This document shows, one piece after another, positions 16,172-25,241 of a DNA stretch of 64,000 nt (position 1 is its first letter; the number at the start of each line of letters is the position of its first letter). The notes under the pieces are model-generated. The model made no database searches. It worked only from the letters and a program-made list of their open reading frames with translations, and was not told the DNA's origin. Both the position numbers and the translations under genes were made by a program. Origin of the DNA: Paludibacterium sp. (GTDB lineage: Bacteria; Pseudomonadota; Gammaproteobacteria; Burkholderiales; Chromobacteriaceae); contig NZ_JAFAND010000035.1 in NCBI RefSeq assembly GCF_019232825.1, forward strand, positions 1 to 64,000, read 5' to 3'.

Positions 16172-19008
16172 GCACACAACCCTCTTCCTTCCATCCCGAT
16201 GAGTTGCAGCGCTTCGCGGCCATGGACGAGGCGCTGGCGCAAACGCGCGAGCAAGTCGCCGAGCTCGAGCAAAGCGACACCATCGGCGCCTACAAGCGGC
16301 AGATGAAACTGTTGCAGCGCCGGCTGCTCAACCAGCCGGACGCGTTTCGCGACATTTTCATCGGCGACGGCATGCAGGCGGTGGTGTGGGAGTTCCAGCA
16401 AAAGGAACTCGGCGCCGATTTCGTGCACACGCTATGGCGCTCGCTGCTGGCCGAGGATGACGCCAGCCTGCTGCTGATGCGCTTCATCTGGAACTTGCCG
16501 CTCAAACTCAAGCGCAAGTTCGTGCTGGCGCTCGACCAGCATTTGTCGGCGCACTACCCGATGTTCAAGGGGCTGTCGGACAATTGGCCGCTCATGAGCC
16601 ATATCCCGCCCTACATCCGCAGCGCCGAGGCGCGATCGGACGATTTCGGTCTGGTCAACCAAGGCTACCTCGGTTACATGAACGAAGGGTTTTCCGCGCG
16701 CGAAGTCGATCTATTCGTCTGGCTGGAGGCGCTGCGCGACAAGCAGTGCCTGGAAAAGCCTTGCGAACTGGGCGAGCATGTCGAAGGCAAAACCGACACC
16801 AAGGGCGGCTGTCCGGTCAAGATCCACATTCCGGAAATGATCGCACTCTTGGGCAAAGGCCACTTCAAGGAGGCGATGCAGCTGATTGAGAGCTGCAACC
16901 CCCTGCCCAACGTCACCGGCCGCGTCTGCCCGCAGGAACTGCAGTGCCAGGGCGTCTGCGCGCACCAGCGTCAACCGATCGAAATCGGCCAAATCGAGTG
17001 GTTCCTGCCGCAACGCGAGAAACTGCGGCAGGCGCAGAACGGGCTCGACGGCACCCTGACCGCCGATCCGTGGACGCATGGCGACAAGCCGCCGATCGCG
17101 GTGGTCGGGTCCGGCCCGTCCGGACTGATCAACGCCTACCTGCTCGCCGCCGAGGGCTTCCCGGTGACGGTGTTCGAGGCGTTCCACGAACTAGGCGGCG
17201 TGTTGCGCTACGGCATTCCCGAGTTCCGCCTGCCCAACGAGCTGATCGACGATGTGGTCGGCAAGATCAAACGCCTTGGCGGCCGGTTCGTCACCAACTT
17301 CGTCGTGGGCAAGACCGCCACCATCGAGGCCTTGAAGGAAGCCGGCTTCTACCGCGTGTTCGTCGGCACCGGCGCGGGTCTGCCGCGTTTCATGAACGTG
17401 CCGGGCGAACATCTGCTCAACGTCATGTCGGCCAACGAGTTCCTCACCCGCGTCAACTTGATGCAGGGTCTGAAGGGCGAGTACGCCACGCCGCTGCCGG
17501 AAACGCGCGGCAAGCACGTGGCGGTGATCGGCGGCGGCAACACCGCGATGGACTCGGCGCGCACGGCGCGGCGACTGGGGGCAAAAGTCACCATCGTCTA
17601 CCGCCGCACGCGCGACGAGATGCCGGCCCGGGTGGAAGAGCTGCATCACGCGCTGGAAGAGGATATCGCGCTCAAGGTGCTGCGCGGACCAAGCGAGTTC
17701 ATCGGCGACGAAAAAACCCATTTCGTCACTCATGCCAAGCTCGACGTGATGACGCTGGGCGAGCCGGACGCTTCCGGCCGGCGCAGCCCCAAAGCCACCG
17801 GCGAAACCGAGATGATGCCGGTCGATCTGGTGATCATGGCGCTCGGCAACGACGCCAACCCGATCATCAAGGACTCGGAACCGCGGCTGAAGACCACGCG
17901 CTGGGCCACCCTCGAGGTCAACAGCGGTTCGCAGCAGACCTCGCTTGAAGGCGTATTCTCCGGCGGCGACGCCACGCGCGGCGGCTCGACAGCCATTCGC
18001 GCGGCGGGCGACGGACAATCGGCGGCGCGCGAGATGATCGGCACCATCGATTGCGATCGCGCCGAAATCCACGAACGGGTCGCCAAGGCGCGGCGCTACA
18101 CGGAACTCGGCTCCGAGCCGCACACCATCGTCGACCGCAAGGAGGTCGCCACCGGCATTGTCGAGTTGGAGGTGCGCGCGCCGCTGGTCGCACGCACCGC
18201 GCGCGCCGGGCAGTTCGTGCGTGTGCTCGCCTGGCCGAAGGGCGAACTGATTCCGCTGACACTGGCGGACTGGGACGCCGCCAAGGGCACCATTACGCTG
18301 GTGATCCAGGGTGTGGGCGCAAGCAGCATCGCCATCAACCGCATGAAGGTGGGCGAGGCCTTCACCGGCATTGCCGGCCCCTTGGGGCTGCCGAGCGCGT
18401 TGCATCCGTACGATGCCGACAGCACGGTCGTGTTCACCGCGGGCGGTGTCGGTCTACCGCCGGTGTATCCGATCCTGCGCGAACATCTACGGCTCGGCAA
18501 CCACGCCACGTTGATCTCCGGCGTGCGCAGTGCCGACTTGGCGTTCTGGAACGGCGAGCACGAGCGCGTCGCCGCGCTGCAAGCCGAGTTCGGCGACCGG
18601 CTCGACGTGGTGTACACCAGTAACGACGGCACGCTCGGCGTGAAGGGTTTCGTGACCACGCCGCTGCAGCAGATGCTGGATGCGCAGAAGGCCGGCAACG
18701 GGCGCAACATCGCCGAAGTGGTCACTATCGGCCCGCCGCTGATGATGCGCGCGGTGTGCGACCTGACCCGGCCGTATGGGGTCAAGACCGTGGCAAGCCT
18801 CAACTCGATCATGGTCGACGCCACCGGCATGTGCGGCGCCTGCATGGTGCCGGTCAATCTCGACGGCAAGCTCGTGCGTAAACACGCCTGCATCGACGGA
18901 CCGGAAATCGACGGCCACCTGATCGACTGGGATAAGTTCCTGCCGCGCTTTGGCCTCTTTAAACATCAGGAAAGCGAGAGCCTGGAACGGCAGAACCACG
19001 GCGGCTAA
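16168..19008 (+). CDS. Nfn/sulfide dehydrogenase-like fused flavoprotein (GltD-like plus ferredoxin-NADP reductase-like)
   Basis: 946 residues, translationally coupled to the preceding oxidoreductase. Residues 1-190 are a helical region I do not recognise. Residues 194-630 are NfnB/GltD-like: Cys-rich Fe-S region (C194, C199, C215, C243, C254, C260, C264), FAD motif VVGSGPSG (312-319), NADP-type motif VIGGGNTAMD (453-462) and GVFSGGDATRGG (595-606). Residues 650-946 are NfnA-like, with a flavin domain and a [2Fe-2S] site made by D884, C889, C892 and C908 (MVDATGMCGACM). Three Cys plus one Asp is the known NfnA arrangement. In NfnAB this machinery performs electron-bifurcating transhydrogenation between NADH, NADP and ferredoxin. 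Here the two subunits are fused, B then A. With the upstream enzyme it could link 2-oxoacid oxidation to NAD(P)H formation (inference). Confidence 0.87.
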   Translation: MSTQPSSFHPDELQRFAAMDEALAQTREQVAELEQSDTIGAYKRQMKLLQRRLLNQPDAFRDIFIGDGMQAVVWEFQQKELGADFVHTLWRSLLAEDDASLLLMRFIWNLPLKLKRKFVLALDQHLSAHYPMFKGLSDNWPLMSHIPPYIRSAEARSDDFGLVNQGYLGYMNEGFSAREVDLFVWLEALRDKQCLEKPCELGEHVEGKTDTKGGCPVKIHIPEMIALLGKGHFKEAMQLIESCNPLPNVTGRVCPQELQCQGVCAHQRQPIEIGQIEWFLPQREKLRQAQNGLDGTLTADPWTHGDKPPIAVVGSGPSGLINAYLLAAEGFPVTVFEAFHELGGVLRYGIPEFRLPNELIDDVVGKIKRLGGRFVTNFVVGKTATIEALKEAGFYRVFVGTGAGLPRFMNVPGEHLLNVMSANEFLTRVNLMQGLKGEYATPLPETRGKHVAVIGGGNTAMDSARTARRLGAKVTIVYRRTRDEMPARVEELHHALEEDIALKVLRGPSEFIGDEKTHFVTHAKLDVMTLGEPDASGRRSPKATGETEMMPVDLVIMALGNDANPIIKDSEPRLKTTRWATLEVNSGSQQTSLEGVFSGGDATRGGSTAIRAAGDGQSAAREMIGTIDCDRAEIHERVAKARRYTELGSEPHTIVDRKEVATGIVELEVRAPLVARTARAGQFVRVLAWPKGELIPLTLADWDAAKGTITLVIQGVGASSIAINRMKVGEAFTGIAGPLGLPSALHPYDADSTVVFTAGGVGLPPVYPILREHLRLGNHATLISGVRSADLAFWNGEHERVAALQAEFGDRLDVVYTSNDGTLGVKGFVTTPLQQMLDAQKAGNGRNIAEVVTIGPPLMMRAVCDLTRPYGVKTVASLNSIMVDATGMCGACMVPVNLDGKLVRKHACIDGPEIDGHLIDWDKFLPRFGLFKHQESESLERQNHGG

Positions 19009-19127
19009 ATCACGCGCCCTCGCCCCGGCATGACCGCGCTCCGGCACGGTTGCGCCGGGGCGTTCCATTTGCAAAACAGGTAAACTGCGGCGACACTGTC
19101 ACGCCATCCAAATAGCCAGGAGCGCCC

Positions 19128-19703
19128 ATGCCCGACGAACCAATCCGTTGCAGCTGGTGCGGCAACGACCCGCTTTACCAGGCCTACCATGACCAGGAAT
19201 GGGGCCAACCGCAACACGACGACCGCCACTTGTTTGAAATGCTGATCCTGGAGGGCGCCCAGGCGGGACTGTCGTGGATCACCATCCTGCGTCGGCGCGA
19301 AGGCTATCGGCGTGTGTTTCATCATTTCGACCCGCAACGCGTGGCGGTCATGAGCGATGACGCGTTGGCGCAAGCGCTGCAGGACCCCGGCATCATCCGC
19401 AACCGGCAGAAAGTGGCCAGCGCGCGCGACAATGCCCGCGCCTTTTTGGCCATCCAGGCACAACACGGCTCGTTCGACCGCTGGCTGTGGGACCATGTGC
19501 AAGGTCAGCCGGTGGTGCGCCCGCCCGCGGCGCGCGAGCACCTGGCGACGTCGCCGTTGTCCGACCAGATCAGCCGCGAGCTGAAAAAAGCCGGCATGCG
19601 CTTCGTCGGCTCAACCATCATCTACGCCTACCTGCAAGCAACCGGCGTGGTCAACGACCATATGCCGGATTGCTTCCTGCATCCGCAACATCGTCTGGGA
19701 TAA
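19128..19703 (+). CDS. tag: DNA-3-methyladenine glycosylase I
   Basis: 191 residues with the typical Tag start RCSWCGNDPLYQAYHDQEWG, the GLSWITILRRREGYR region, and the C-terminal GSTIIYAYLQATGVVNDH block. The zinc-binding residues of Tag (Cys near the N terminus, His and Cys in VNDHMPDCFLH) are present. It excises 3-methyladenine from alkylated DNA. AGGAG lies a few bases before the ATG. It stands alone between the redox operon and a small repeat region. Confidence 0.95.
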   Translation: MPDEPIRCSWCGNDPLYQAYHDQEWGQPQHDDRHLFEMLILEGAQAGLSWITILRRREGYRRVFHHFDPQRVAVMSDDALAQALQDPGIIRNRQKVASARDNARAFLAIQAQHGSFDRWLWDHVQGQPVVRPPAAREHLATSPLSDQISRELKKAGMRFVGSTIIYAYLQATGVVNDHMPDCFLHPQHRLG

Positions 19704-19732
19704 AAAGCGTGCGCGCGGCTTCTGCTGCGGGC

Positions 19733-19873
19733 GTAACGGCAACACCTTGAAAGCGGGAGTGGGGGCGAGCGTTTACTCCCGCCGTTGAGGTTTTGCTTCT
19801 ACTCCCGCCGTTTCGCTTGCGCGGTCTTCCACTACGGGAGTAACGGCAACACCTTGAAAGCGGGAGTGGGGGC
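19733..19873. repeat. Intergenic repeat cluster: 34-bp direct repeat plus a shorter inverted/direct motif
   Basis: The 34-bp sequence at 19733-19766 is repeated exactly at 19840-19873, a 107-bp period. A 12-bp motif ACTCCCGCCGTT occurs at 19775-19786 and 19801-19812. Its start is the reverse complement of GCGGGAGT inside the long repeat, so 19753-19760 and 19775-19782 can form a hairpin. No coding potential is seen. It fills the space between tag and psuG, which converge here, and may end transcription from both. Confidence 0.75.
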
Positions 19874-19883
19874 ATCACGCGTT

Positions 19884-20807
<924 letters not shown>

Positions 20808-20809
20808 GA

Positions 20810-21907
20810 TTACTCCGATTGCGTCAAAGTTCGGCTCATATGCTGGACAGCAGCCAGCGACAGGGTCGGGTTGTTAGTGGCGGGAGAGGACAGCGTAAGA
20901 GCCGCACATGCTTGCGCCAAGGGCAAGGTGTCGGCCAACGGCAGATCTTGCAGCCACCCCCAGGCGAGCCCGGCCATCAAGGCATCGCCCGCGCCGGTGG
21001 CGTTGACGATCTCGACATGTGGCGGCGGGCACCAGCCGCGTTGATCGCCATCGCTGAAGAACACGCCATCCGCACCCAGGCTCAGTACAAGCTGGCGCAC
21101 GCCCTGGCGATGAAACCAGTCGGCTACCGCCGGCACGTCTCCCGCATCGGCCAGCGGCAGGCCAGACAGCGCCGCGGCCTCTATGCGGTTGGGTTTGAGT
21201 GTATGAATCTGCCCCAGCCACGGGCGGATGCGCTCGGCCTTGAACGCCGACACGGTATCGACGAACACCGGCGTGTCGCGCACCTCGGCGAACAGCCAGG
21301 CCAAGGCCTCGGCCGACAAGTTGGCATCGACAACGATCAGTCCCGCATGACGCACCAGTTCTCGCTGAGACCCAAGCAGAGAGGCATCGAGCCGAGACAG
21401 AATATCCATGTCGTTGATGGCGATCGACATGTCGCCGTCCGGGCCATGGATCGACAGATAGGTGGAGGTCGCGGCATCGGGCAGCACCAGGCAGGGGCGC
21501 ACGTCGACGCCGGCGCGCTGTGTCGCTTCCAGCAGCGAACGGCCATACAGGTCGTCGCCTACGCAACTGATCAAGCGGCAATCGGCGCCGAGCCGCGCCA
21601 GATTTTCGGCGATATTGCGCGCCACGCCGCCAGGCGAACAGCTGACCCGCCCTGGGTTGGAGTCGGCCAAACGCAACGGCGCCGGCGTACTGCCGCGGAT
21701 GTCCATATTGGCGCCGCCAAGCAGAACCACATAGCGCTGCTGCGCCAGGATATAGCCTTTGCCAAGGATCAGGCCTTTCTGCGTCAGGTTCATGATATGG
21801 CCGGCCACCGCCGATCGGCTGATCCCCAACTGATCGGCCAGTTGTTGTTGCGGAATCAGCGGGTCTTGCCGCAATAAGGCCAGAATTTCCTGTTCACGCT
21901 CTGTCAT
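20810..21907 (-). CDS. psuK: Pseudouridine kinase with N-terminal helix-turn-helix domain
   Basis: 365 residues from the ATG at 21905-21907; a TTG further upstream would add 8 residues but lies inside a likely operator. Residues about 1-60 are a winged-helix DNA-binding domain (TEREQEILALLRQDPLIPQQ, then QLGISRSAVAGHI). Residues about 62-360 are a PfkB/ribokinase fold with GGVARNIAENLARLG and the catalytic signature VNATGAGDALMAGL. It phosphorylates pseudouridine for PsuG. E. coli YeiI has the same HTH-kinase layout. Two copies of an 11-bp direct repeat sit right at the start region, which suggests autoregulation. Confidence 0.93.
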   Translation of the reverse strand: MTEREQEILALLRQDPLIPQQQLADQLGISRSAVAGHIMNLTQKGLILGKGYILAQQRYVVLLGGANMDIRGSTPAPLRLADSNPGRVSCSPGGVARNIAENLARLGADCRLISCVGDDLYGRSLLEATQRAGVDVRPCLVLPDAATSTYLSIHGPDGDMSIAINDMDILSRLDASLLGSQRELVRHAGLIVVDANLSAEALAWLFAEVRDTPVFVDTVSAFKAERIRPWLGQIHTLKPNRIEAAALSGLPLADAGDVPAVADWFHRQGVRQLVLSLGADGVFFSDGDQRGWCPPPHVEIVNATGAGDALMAGLAWGWLQDLPLADTLPLAQACAALTLSSPATNNPTLSLAAVQHMSRTLTQSE

Positions 21908-21909
21908 GG

Positions 21910-21939
21910 CAAACTTTTGTCCGTTAAACAAACTTTTGT
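21910..21939. promoter_or_regulatory. Direct repeats at the psuK start (candidate operator)
   Basis: CAAACTTTTGT occurs exactly at 21910-21920 and again at 21929-21939, 19 bp apart start to start, immediately upstream of the psuK ATG. The kinase itself carries a DNA-binding domain, so self-regulation is a reasonable inference. Confidence 0.55.
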
Positions 21940-22071
21940 TTGCATACTAGGCCGCGCCGCACGGCGCGTCAAGCCCTCGGCAGCATGACGTGCCGCGCAT
22001 CCTGTCACACCACGGCATCCGCTTTTATAATTTGCCGCCCAACATTGCCCCCTCTCAACGCGCCATTACAA

Positions 22072-22089
22072 TGGACAGTTGCTTGTCCA
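22072..22089. promoter_or_regulatory. Inverted repeat before the RHH/coiled-coil gene pair
   Basis: TGGACA (22072-22077) and TGTCCA (22084-22089) are perfect arms with a 6-bp spacer, ending 23 bp before the first start codon. It is a likely binding site for the ribbon-helix-helix protein encoded next. Confidence 0.5.
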
Positions 22090-22112
22090 ACTCTCTAAAG
22101 CGAGGATAACCG

Positions 22113-22382
22113 ATGAAACAAGAACGCATTACCGTACTGGGTCCGCCAGAGTTCAAGGCCTTTCTGCTGCAGGAATCACGCAAGGAAGGGATCAGCTTGT
22201 CCGAACTCGTGCAACGCCGTTGCCGCCAAGCCACCGAACATGACGAAGCCATGTTGACGGAAATGACCGACGAGCTTGCCGTGGCGGTCGACGAGGCCAA
22301 GCGCGTGCTGGCGGAAGGATTGGTAGCGCTCAGACAAGCGCTGGGCGAACACGCGGCAGCCTCAGCAGAGTCCACGCCGTGA
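22113..22382 (+). CDS. Small ribbon-helix-helix-like protein with coiled-coil tail, function unknown
   Basis: 89 residues. The N-terminal part (RITVLGPPEFKAFLLQESRK, then EGISLSELVQRRC) has the strand-helix-turn-helix pattern of CopG/Arc-type ribbon-helix-helix DNA-binding proteins. The rest is an acidic helix likely to form a coiled coil. GAGGAT precedes the ATG and a perfect inverted repeat lies just upstream. The last codons overlap the start of the next small gene (GTGA). Together they look like a two-gene unit, possibly regulatory or toxin-antitoxin-like. No family is confidently recognised. Confidence 0.65.
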   Translation: MKQERITVLGPPEFKAFLLQESRKEGISLSELVQRRCRQATEHDEAMLTEMTDELAVAVDEAKRVLAEGLVALRQALGEHAAASAESTP

Positions 22383-22594
22383 GCGCCGTGCGTGACGCCA
22401 TCACCGCGATCCGAGAAGCGTTGAAGCTGGTGGAGGACGTCCAGCGCGTGGGAAGCAACCTCAAAGCGGTTGCCGAAGAATTACGTCAACATGACCATCG
22501 CATCACCCGGCTCGAAGCGAAATGGGAAACCGCCATCGAGCTGGCCCGCCTCCGCCCCAACCTCCCGCCGCGCCGCCTGGACGACTCGCATTGA
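22379..22594 (+). CDS. Small coiled-coil protein, partner of the upstream RHH-like gene, function unknown
   Basis: 71 residues beginning at a GTG that overlaps the previous stop. The sequence is almost entirely amphipathic helix (AIREALKLVEDVQRVGSNLK, then a heptad-like AEELRQHDHRITRLEAKWE) followed by a proline-rich tail. No membrane segment, enzyme motif or known toxin motif is visible. The tight overlap implies co-translation and likely physical partnership. Confidence 0.6.
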   Translation: MSAVRDAITAIREALKLVEDVQRVGSNLKAVAEELRQHDHRITRLEAKWETAIELARLRPNLPPRRLDDSH

Positions 22595-22634
22595 CCCGTA
22601 GCTAGCCGGACGCCGGCACCACGATCACAGTCGG

Positions 22635-22811
22635 TCACCGCCCCGAGTAATTTTTGTCGGCGACGTGCTGCCCATAGGCTTCCGGGTTCACACGCACTGG
22701 GTTGCGTCGCACAACCATCGCAAAGAGATCGCCGAGCTCATGTGGCGCCAGCACTTCCAGCGCGTCATCCTCAGTCAGGCGCAACGCCACGCGGGTGGCG
22801 TATTTCGGACG
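22635..22811 (-). pseudogene. Short open remnant without a normal start, unknown family
   Basis: A minus-strand frame of 58 codons ends at TGA (22635-22637) and reads KYATRVALRLTEDDALEVLA, then HELGDLFAMVVRRNPVRVNP. It looks protein-like but has no ATG; the codon just upstream of the frame is a stop. A GTG at 22788-22790 would give 51 residues. It may be a decayed gene end or a very small unrecognised gene. Confidence 0.3.
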
Positions 22812-22819
22812 TCATCGCT

Positions 22820-24046
22820 TCATCGGGCGTACATGTAGCGGCGCGACCAGTCTAGCATCGACGCGGCTTGCCCGGCTTTGTGGCATAGCACTTGGAAGAT
22901 CGCCACGTGATCCTGGTCGAACGCATAGCTGCAACCGGCGAGATACACCCGCCAGATACGGAACTGCTGCTCTTCCACCGTCCGGCGGACGGCTTCGGCG
23001 TGGCGCTCGTAGTTTACGCTCCACAGTTGCAACGTACGCGCATAATGCCGGCGCAGGTTCTCAACATCGATCGCCTCGAGCCCGCCTTGCTGCATGGTCT
23101 GCAACACCGCGCCGATATGCGGCAGCTCGCCATCGGGAAAAACGTAGGTATCGATAAACTTGCCGCCGCCGAACGGCGTTTCCACCGATTCGCTGTCGGA
23201 CAAGGTGATGCCATGGTTCATGCACAATCCGCCCGGTTTGAGCAGACTCGCGATCTTGCTGAAATACGCCGCCAGATTGTCGCGTCCGACGTGCTCGAAC
23301 ATGCCGACGCTGGTGATGCGGTCGAACTGCCCTCGCACATCGCGATAGTCCATGATCTCGATGCTGATCTGCTCGGACAAGCCCAAGGCGCGCACACGTT
23401 CGCGGGCGAAATCGCATTGATTTTGCGACAGGGTTACGCCGGTAACACGGGCGCCGTATGTTTGCGCCGCGCGGATCGCCAACGCGCCCCAGCCGCAACC
23501 GATGTCGAGCAGCGTGTCCCCCGGGCGCAGCCGTATCTTGCGCAGGATATGGTCTAGTTTCTTGATTTGCGCACTGCCGAGATCCTCGTCGCCGTTTTCG
23601 AAATAGGCGCAGGAATACAGCATGTTTTCGTCGAGCCAGAGCCGATAGAAATCGTTCGAAACGTCGTAATGATATTGAATTGCGCGCTTGTCACTGGCCC
23701 GGGTATGGCGCGCGCCGCGCTGCCACGCGGATGCCAACCGCGCCATCATCGATTGGGCAAGCCCCACCTTCGCCGTGAAGCCGGACAGCGCATAGCTTAG
23801 ATCGATCACGTCGAATAGCGAGCCATGAATATCCACGTGGCCGGTAACGTAGGCCGTGCCAAGCGAATCCAGCGTCGGATTGACCAGATGCGGCAATGCG
23901 CTGGGCGATTTGACGGCGATGACGACTTTGGGCTCGTGGTGATCGCCGAGATCGAACGTCTCCCCGCTCCACAGTCGAATCTGGGCAGGCAGATTCATTT
24001 GCTGACGCACGGAATGGGTAAACTCATCAAACAGTTTCTTGAACAT
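22820..24046 (-). CDS. cfa: Cyclopropane-fatty-acyl-phospholipid synthase family methyltransferase
   Basis: 408 residues from the ATG at 24044-24046 preceded by AGGAG. The N-terminal lipid-binding region is followed by a SAM-methyltransferase domain with LLDIGCGWGALAI, and family landmarks YHYDVSNDFYRLWLDE, YSCAYF, ITSVGMFEHVG and a GGGKFIDTYVFPDGE stretch. It transfers a methylene group from SAM to cis double bonds of membrane phospholipid acyl chains. It is a single gene, and the decayed frame just downstream is unrelated. Confidence 0.93.
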   Translation of the reverse strand: MFKKLFDEFTHSVRQQMNLPAQIRLWSGETFDLGDHHEPKVVIAVKSPSALPHLVNPTLDSLGTAYVTGHVDIHGSLFDVIDLSYALSGFTAKVGLAQSMMARLASAWQRGARHTRASDKRAIQYHYDVSNDFYRLWLDENMLYSCAYFENGDEDLGSAQIKKLDHILRKIRLRPGDTLLDIGCGWGALAIRAAQTYGARVTGVTLSQNQCDFARERVRALGLSEQISIEIMDYRDVRGQFDRITSVGMFEHVGRDNLAAYFSKIASLLKPGGLCMNHGITLSDSESVETPFGGGKFIDTYVFPDGELPHIGAVLQTMQQGGLEAIDVENLRRHYARTLQLWSVNYERHAEAVRRTVEEQQFRIWRVYLAGCSYAFDQDHVAIFQVLCHKAGQAASMLDWSRRYMYAR

Positions 24047-24425
24047 GACATTCTCCTGCTTGATCTGGCGGAATAAAACAAGGACAGCGGGAACGGGCGT
24101 GAAACGCCCTGGCCGAGCAAAATAAGGAAGCACCGCCAGAGGTATGTGTAAAGCATACTCCAATAAAATCAGCGGGGTGTTTCGTTAGCGTGACAATCTA
24201 GCGAATAGGTATTTATACGATAATAAATATTATGATTCGTGTGCTTAGCAAGCTCAAAATGGAATATCTTGATTGGTTGTCTATGGCAATAAAATTGGAT
24301 AAACCCCTTGCCCTACAGCCCTTACACCACAAGGTCCGCCCATCGTCCTTGCAAACGCGTGTTGTTGCTTTGCCCGATCGATTCACCCGTCCGTCCGCAC
24401 AGCCAATCAATCGTTGATCCGCGCC
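24047..24425. other. 379-bp intergenic region, no supported gene
   Basis: The region holds the cfa promoter side (AT-rich near 24200-24240) and the 3' flank of the convergent-side DUF554 gene. A 61-codon plus-strand frame (24232-24417) has no ribosome site and no protein-like composition, so it is not called. No clear hairpin or repeat was seen. Confidence 0.5.
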
Positions 24426-25142
24426 TCAATGCACATAAGCTGCCCATAGCGATGAAAGCGGCATCACCAACACCAGGCCGGGCAGCAGATTGGCCACCGG
24501 AAACATTTTGATATCGCAAATGCGCAGGCCGGTCGCCAGCAGCAGCAGACCGCCGGCGGCGGAAAAGTCGGCCATCATCGCCGGGGTGGTCAGCGGCATG
24601 ATCAGCGAAGCGAGCATGGCCAGCGCGACTTGGATCAGCACCAGCGGCAAGGCGATGGCCGCCACGGCATAACCCAGCGAGGTGGCGAAAATCGCCGCGG
24701 TGAACAGATCGAGAATGGTTTTGATGTACAGAATAGAGGGGTCACCGGTCATGCCCTCGTGCATGGCGCCGAAAATACCGGTGCCGCTGGCGCAAAACAA
24801 CACCAGCAGCGCCACGTATTTGTCCATGAATTCCCGGTGCGATAGACCGGCATGCGGAGGGAAAATGTTGTCGACCAGACCACGCATCGCCCCCGCGGCG
24901 CGGCCCAGGTAACGTTCGACATAGCACAGCTCGCCAATGATGGCGCCGAGCACCATCGCCAGCACCACCGCCGGCATGAATTTCACCTTGATGATCAGCA
25001 TCACCCCCAGCCCCATCGAGGCCAGGCCGAAGGTCAACGGCAACGTATCGCGCACCCGCTCGGGCACCCGGCCCCCGAGGCACGCACCGAAGAGGCCGCC
25101 GGCCAACACGGCGGCGCCGTTCACATAAGGTCCAATCAACAT
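24426..25142 (-). CDS. DUF554 (YqgA-like) inner membrane protein
   Basis: 238 residues from the ATG at 25140-25142. It has six to eight hydrophobic segments and the features of the DUF554/YqgA family: MLIGPYVNGAAVLAGGLFG at the start, GLVDNIFP, ASGTGIFGAMHEGMTGDPSI in the centre, and GLRICDIKMFPVANLLPGL at the end. The cellular role of the family is not established; transport has been suggested by its membrane layout. It lies directly downstream of the pepD terminator. Confidence 0.8.
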   Translation of the reverse strand: MLIGPYVNGAAVLAGGLFGACLGGRVPERVRDTLPLTFGLASMGLGVMLIIKVKFMPAVVLAMVLGAIIGELCYVERYLGRAAGAMRGLVDNIFPPHAGLSHREFMDKYVALLVLFCASGTGIFGAMHEGMTGDPSILYIKTILDLFTAAIFATSLGYAVAAIALPLVLIQVALAMLASLIMPLTTPAMMADFSAAGGLLLLATGLRICDIKMFPVANLLPGLVLVMPLSSLWAAYVH

Positions 25143-25162
25143 GCCATTTTTACCTTTGCATT

Positions 25163-25199
25163 GAAAAAACAATGCTCCCTAACCAGTAGGGAGCATTGT
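25163..25199 (-). terminator. Rho-independent terminator of pepD
   Basis: A perfect 13-bp stem (25169-25181 with 25187-25199, 5-nt loop) is followed in the minus-strand direction by a run of U residues (A-run 25164-25169 on the plus strand). It lies 43 bp past the pepD stop. Confidence 0.9.
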
Positions 25200-25241
25200 G
25201 GGTCAGGGCAACACGCCCTGGCGGACATGCGTCAAAGCGGG

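Noticed and set aside
24232-24417. 61-codon plus-strand frame in the cfa/DUF554 gap
   Set aside because: No ribosome-binding site, no protein-like pattern, and no neighbour suggesting a small protein.
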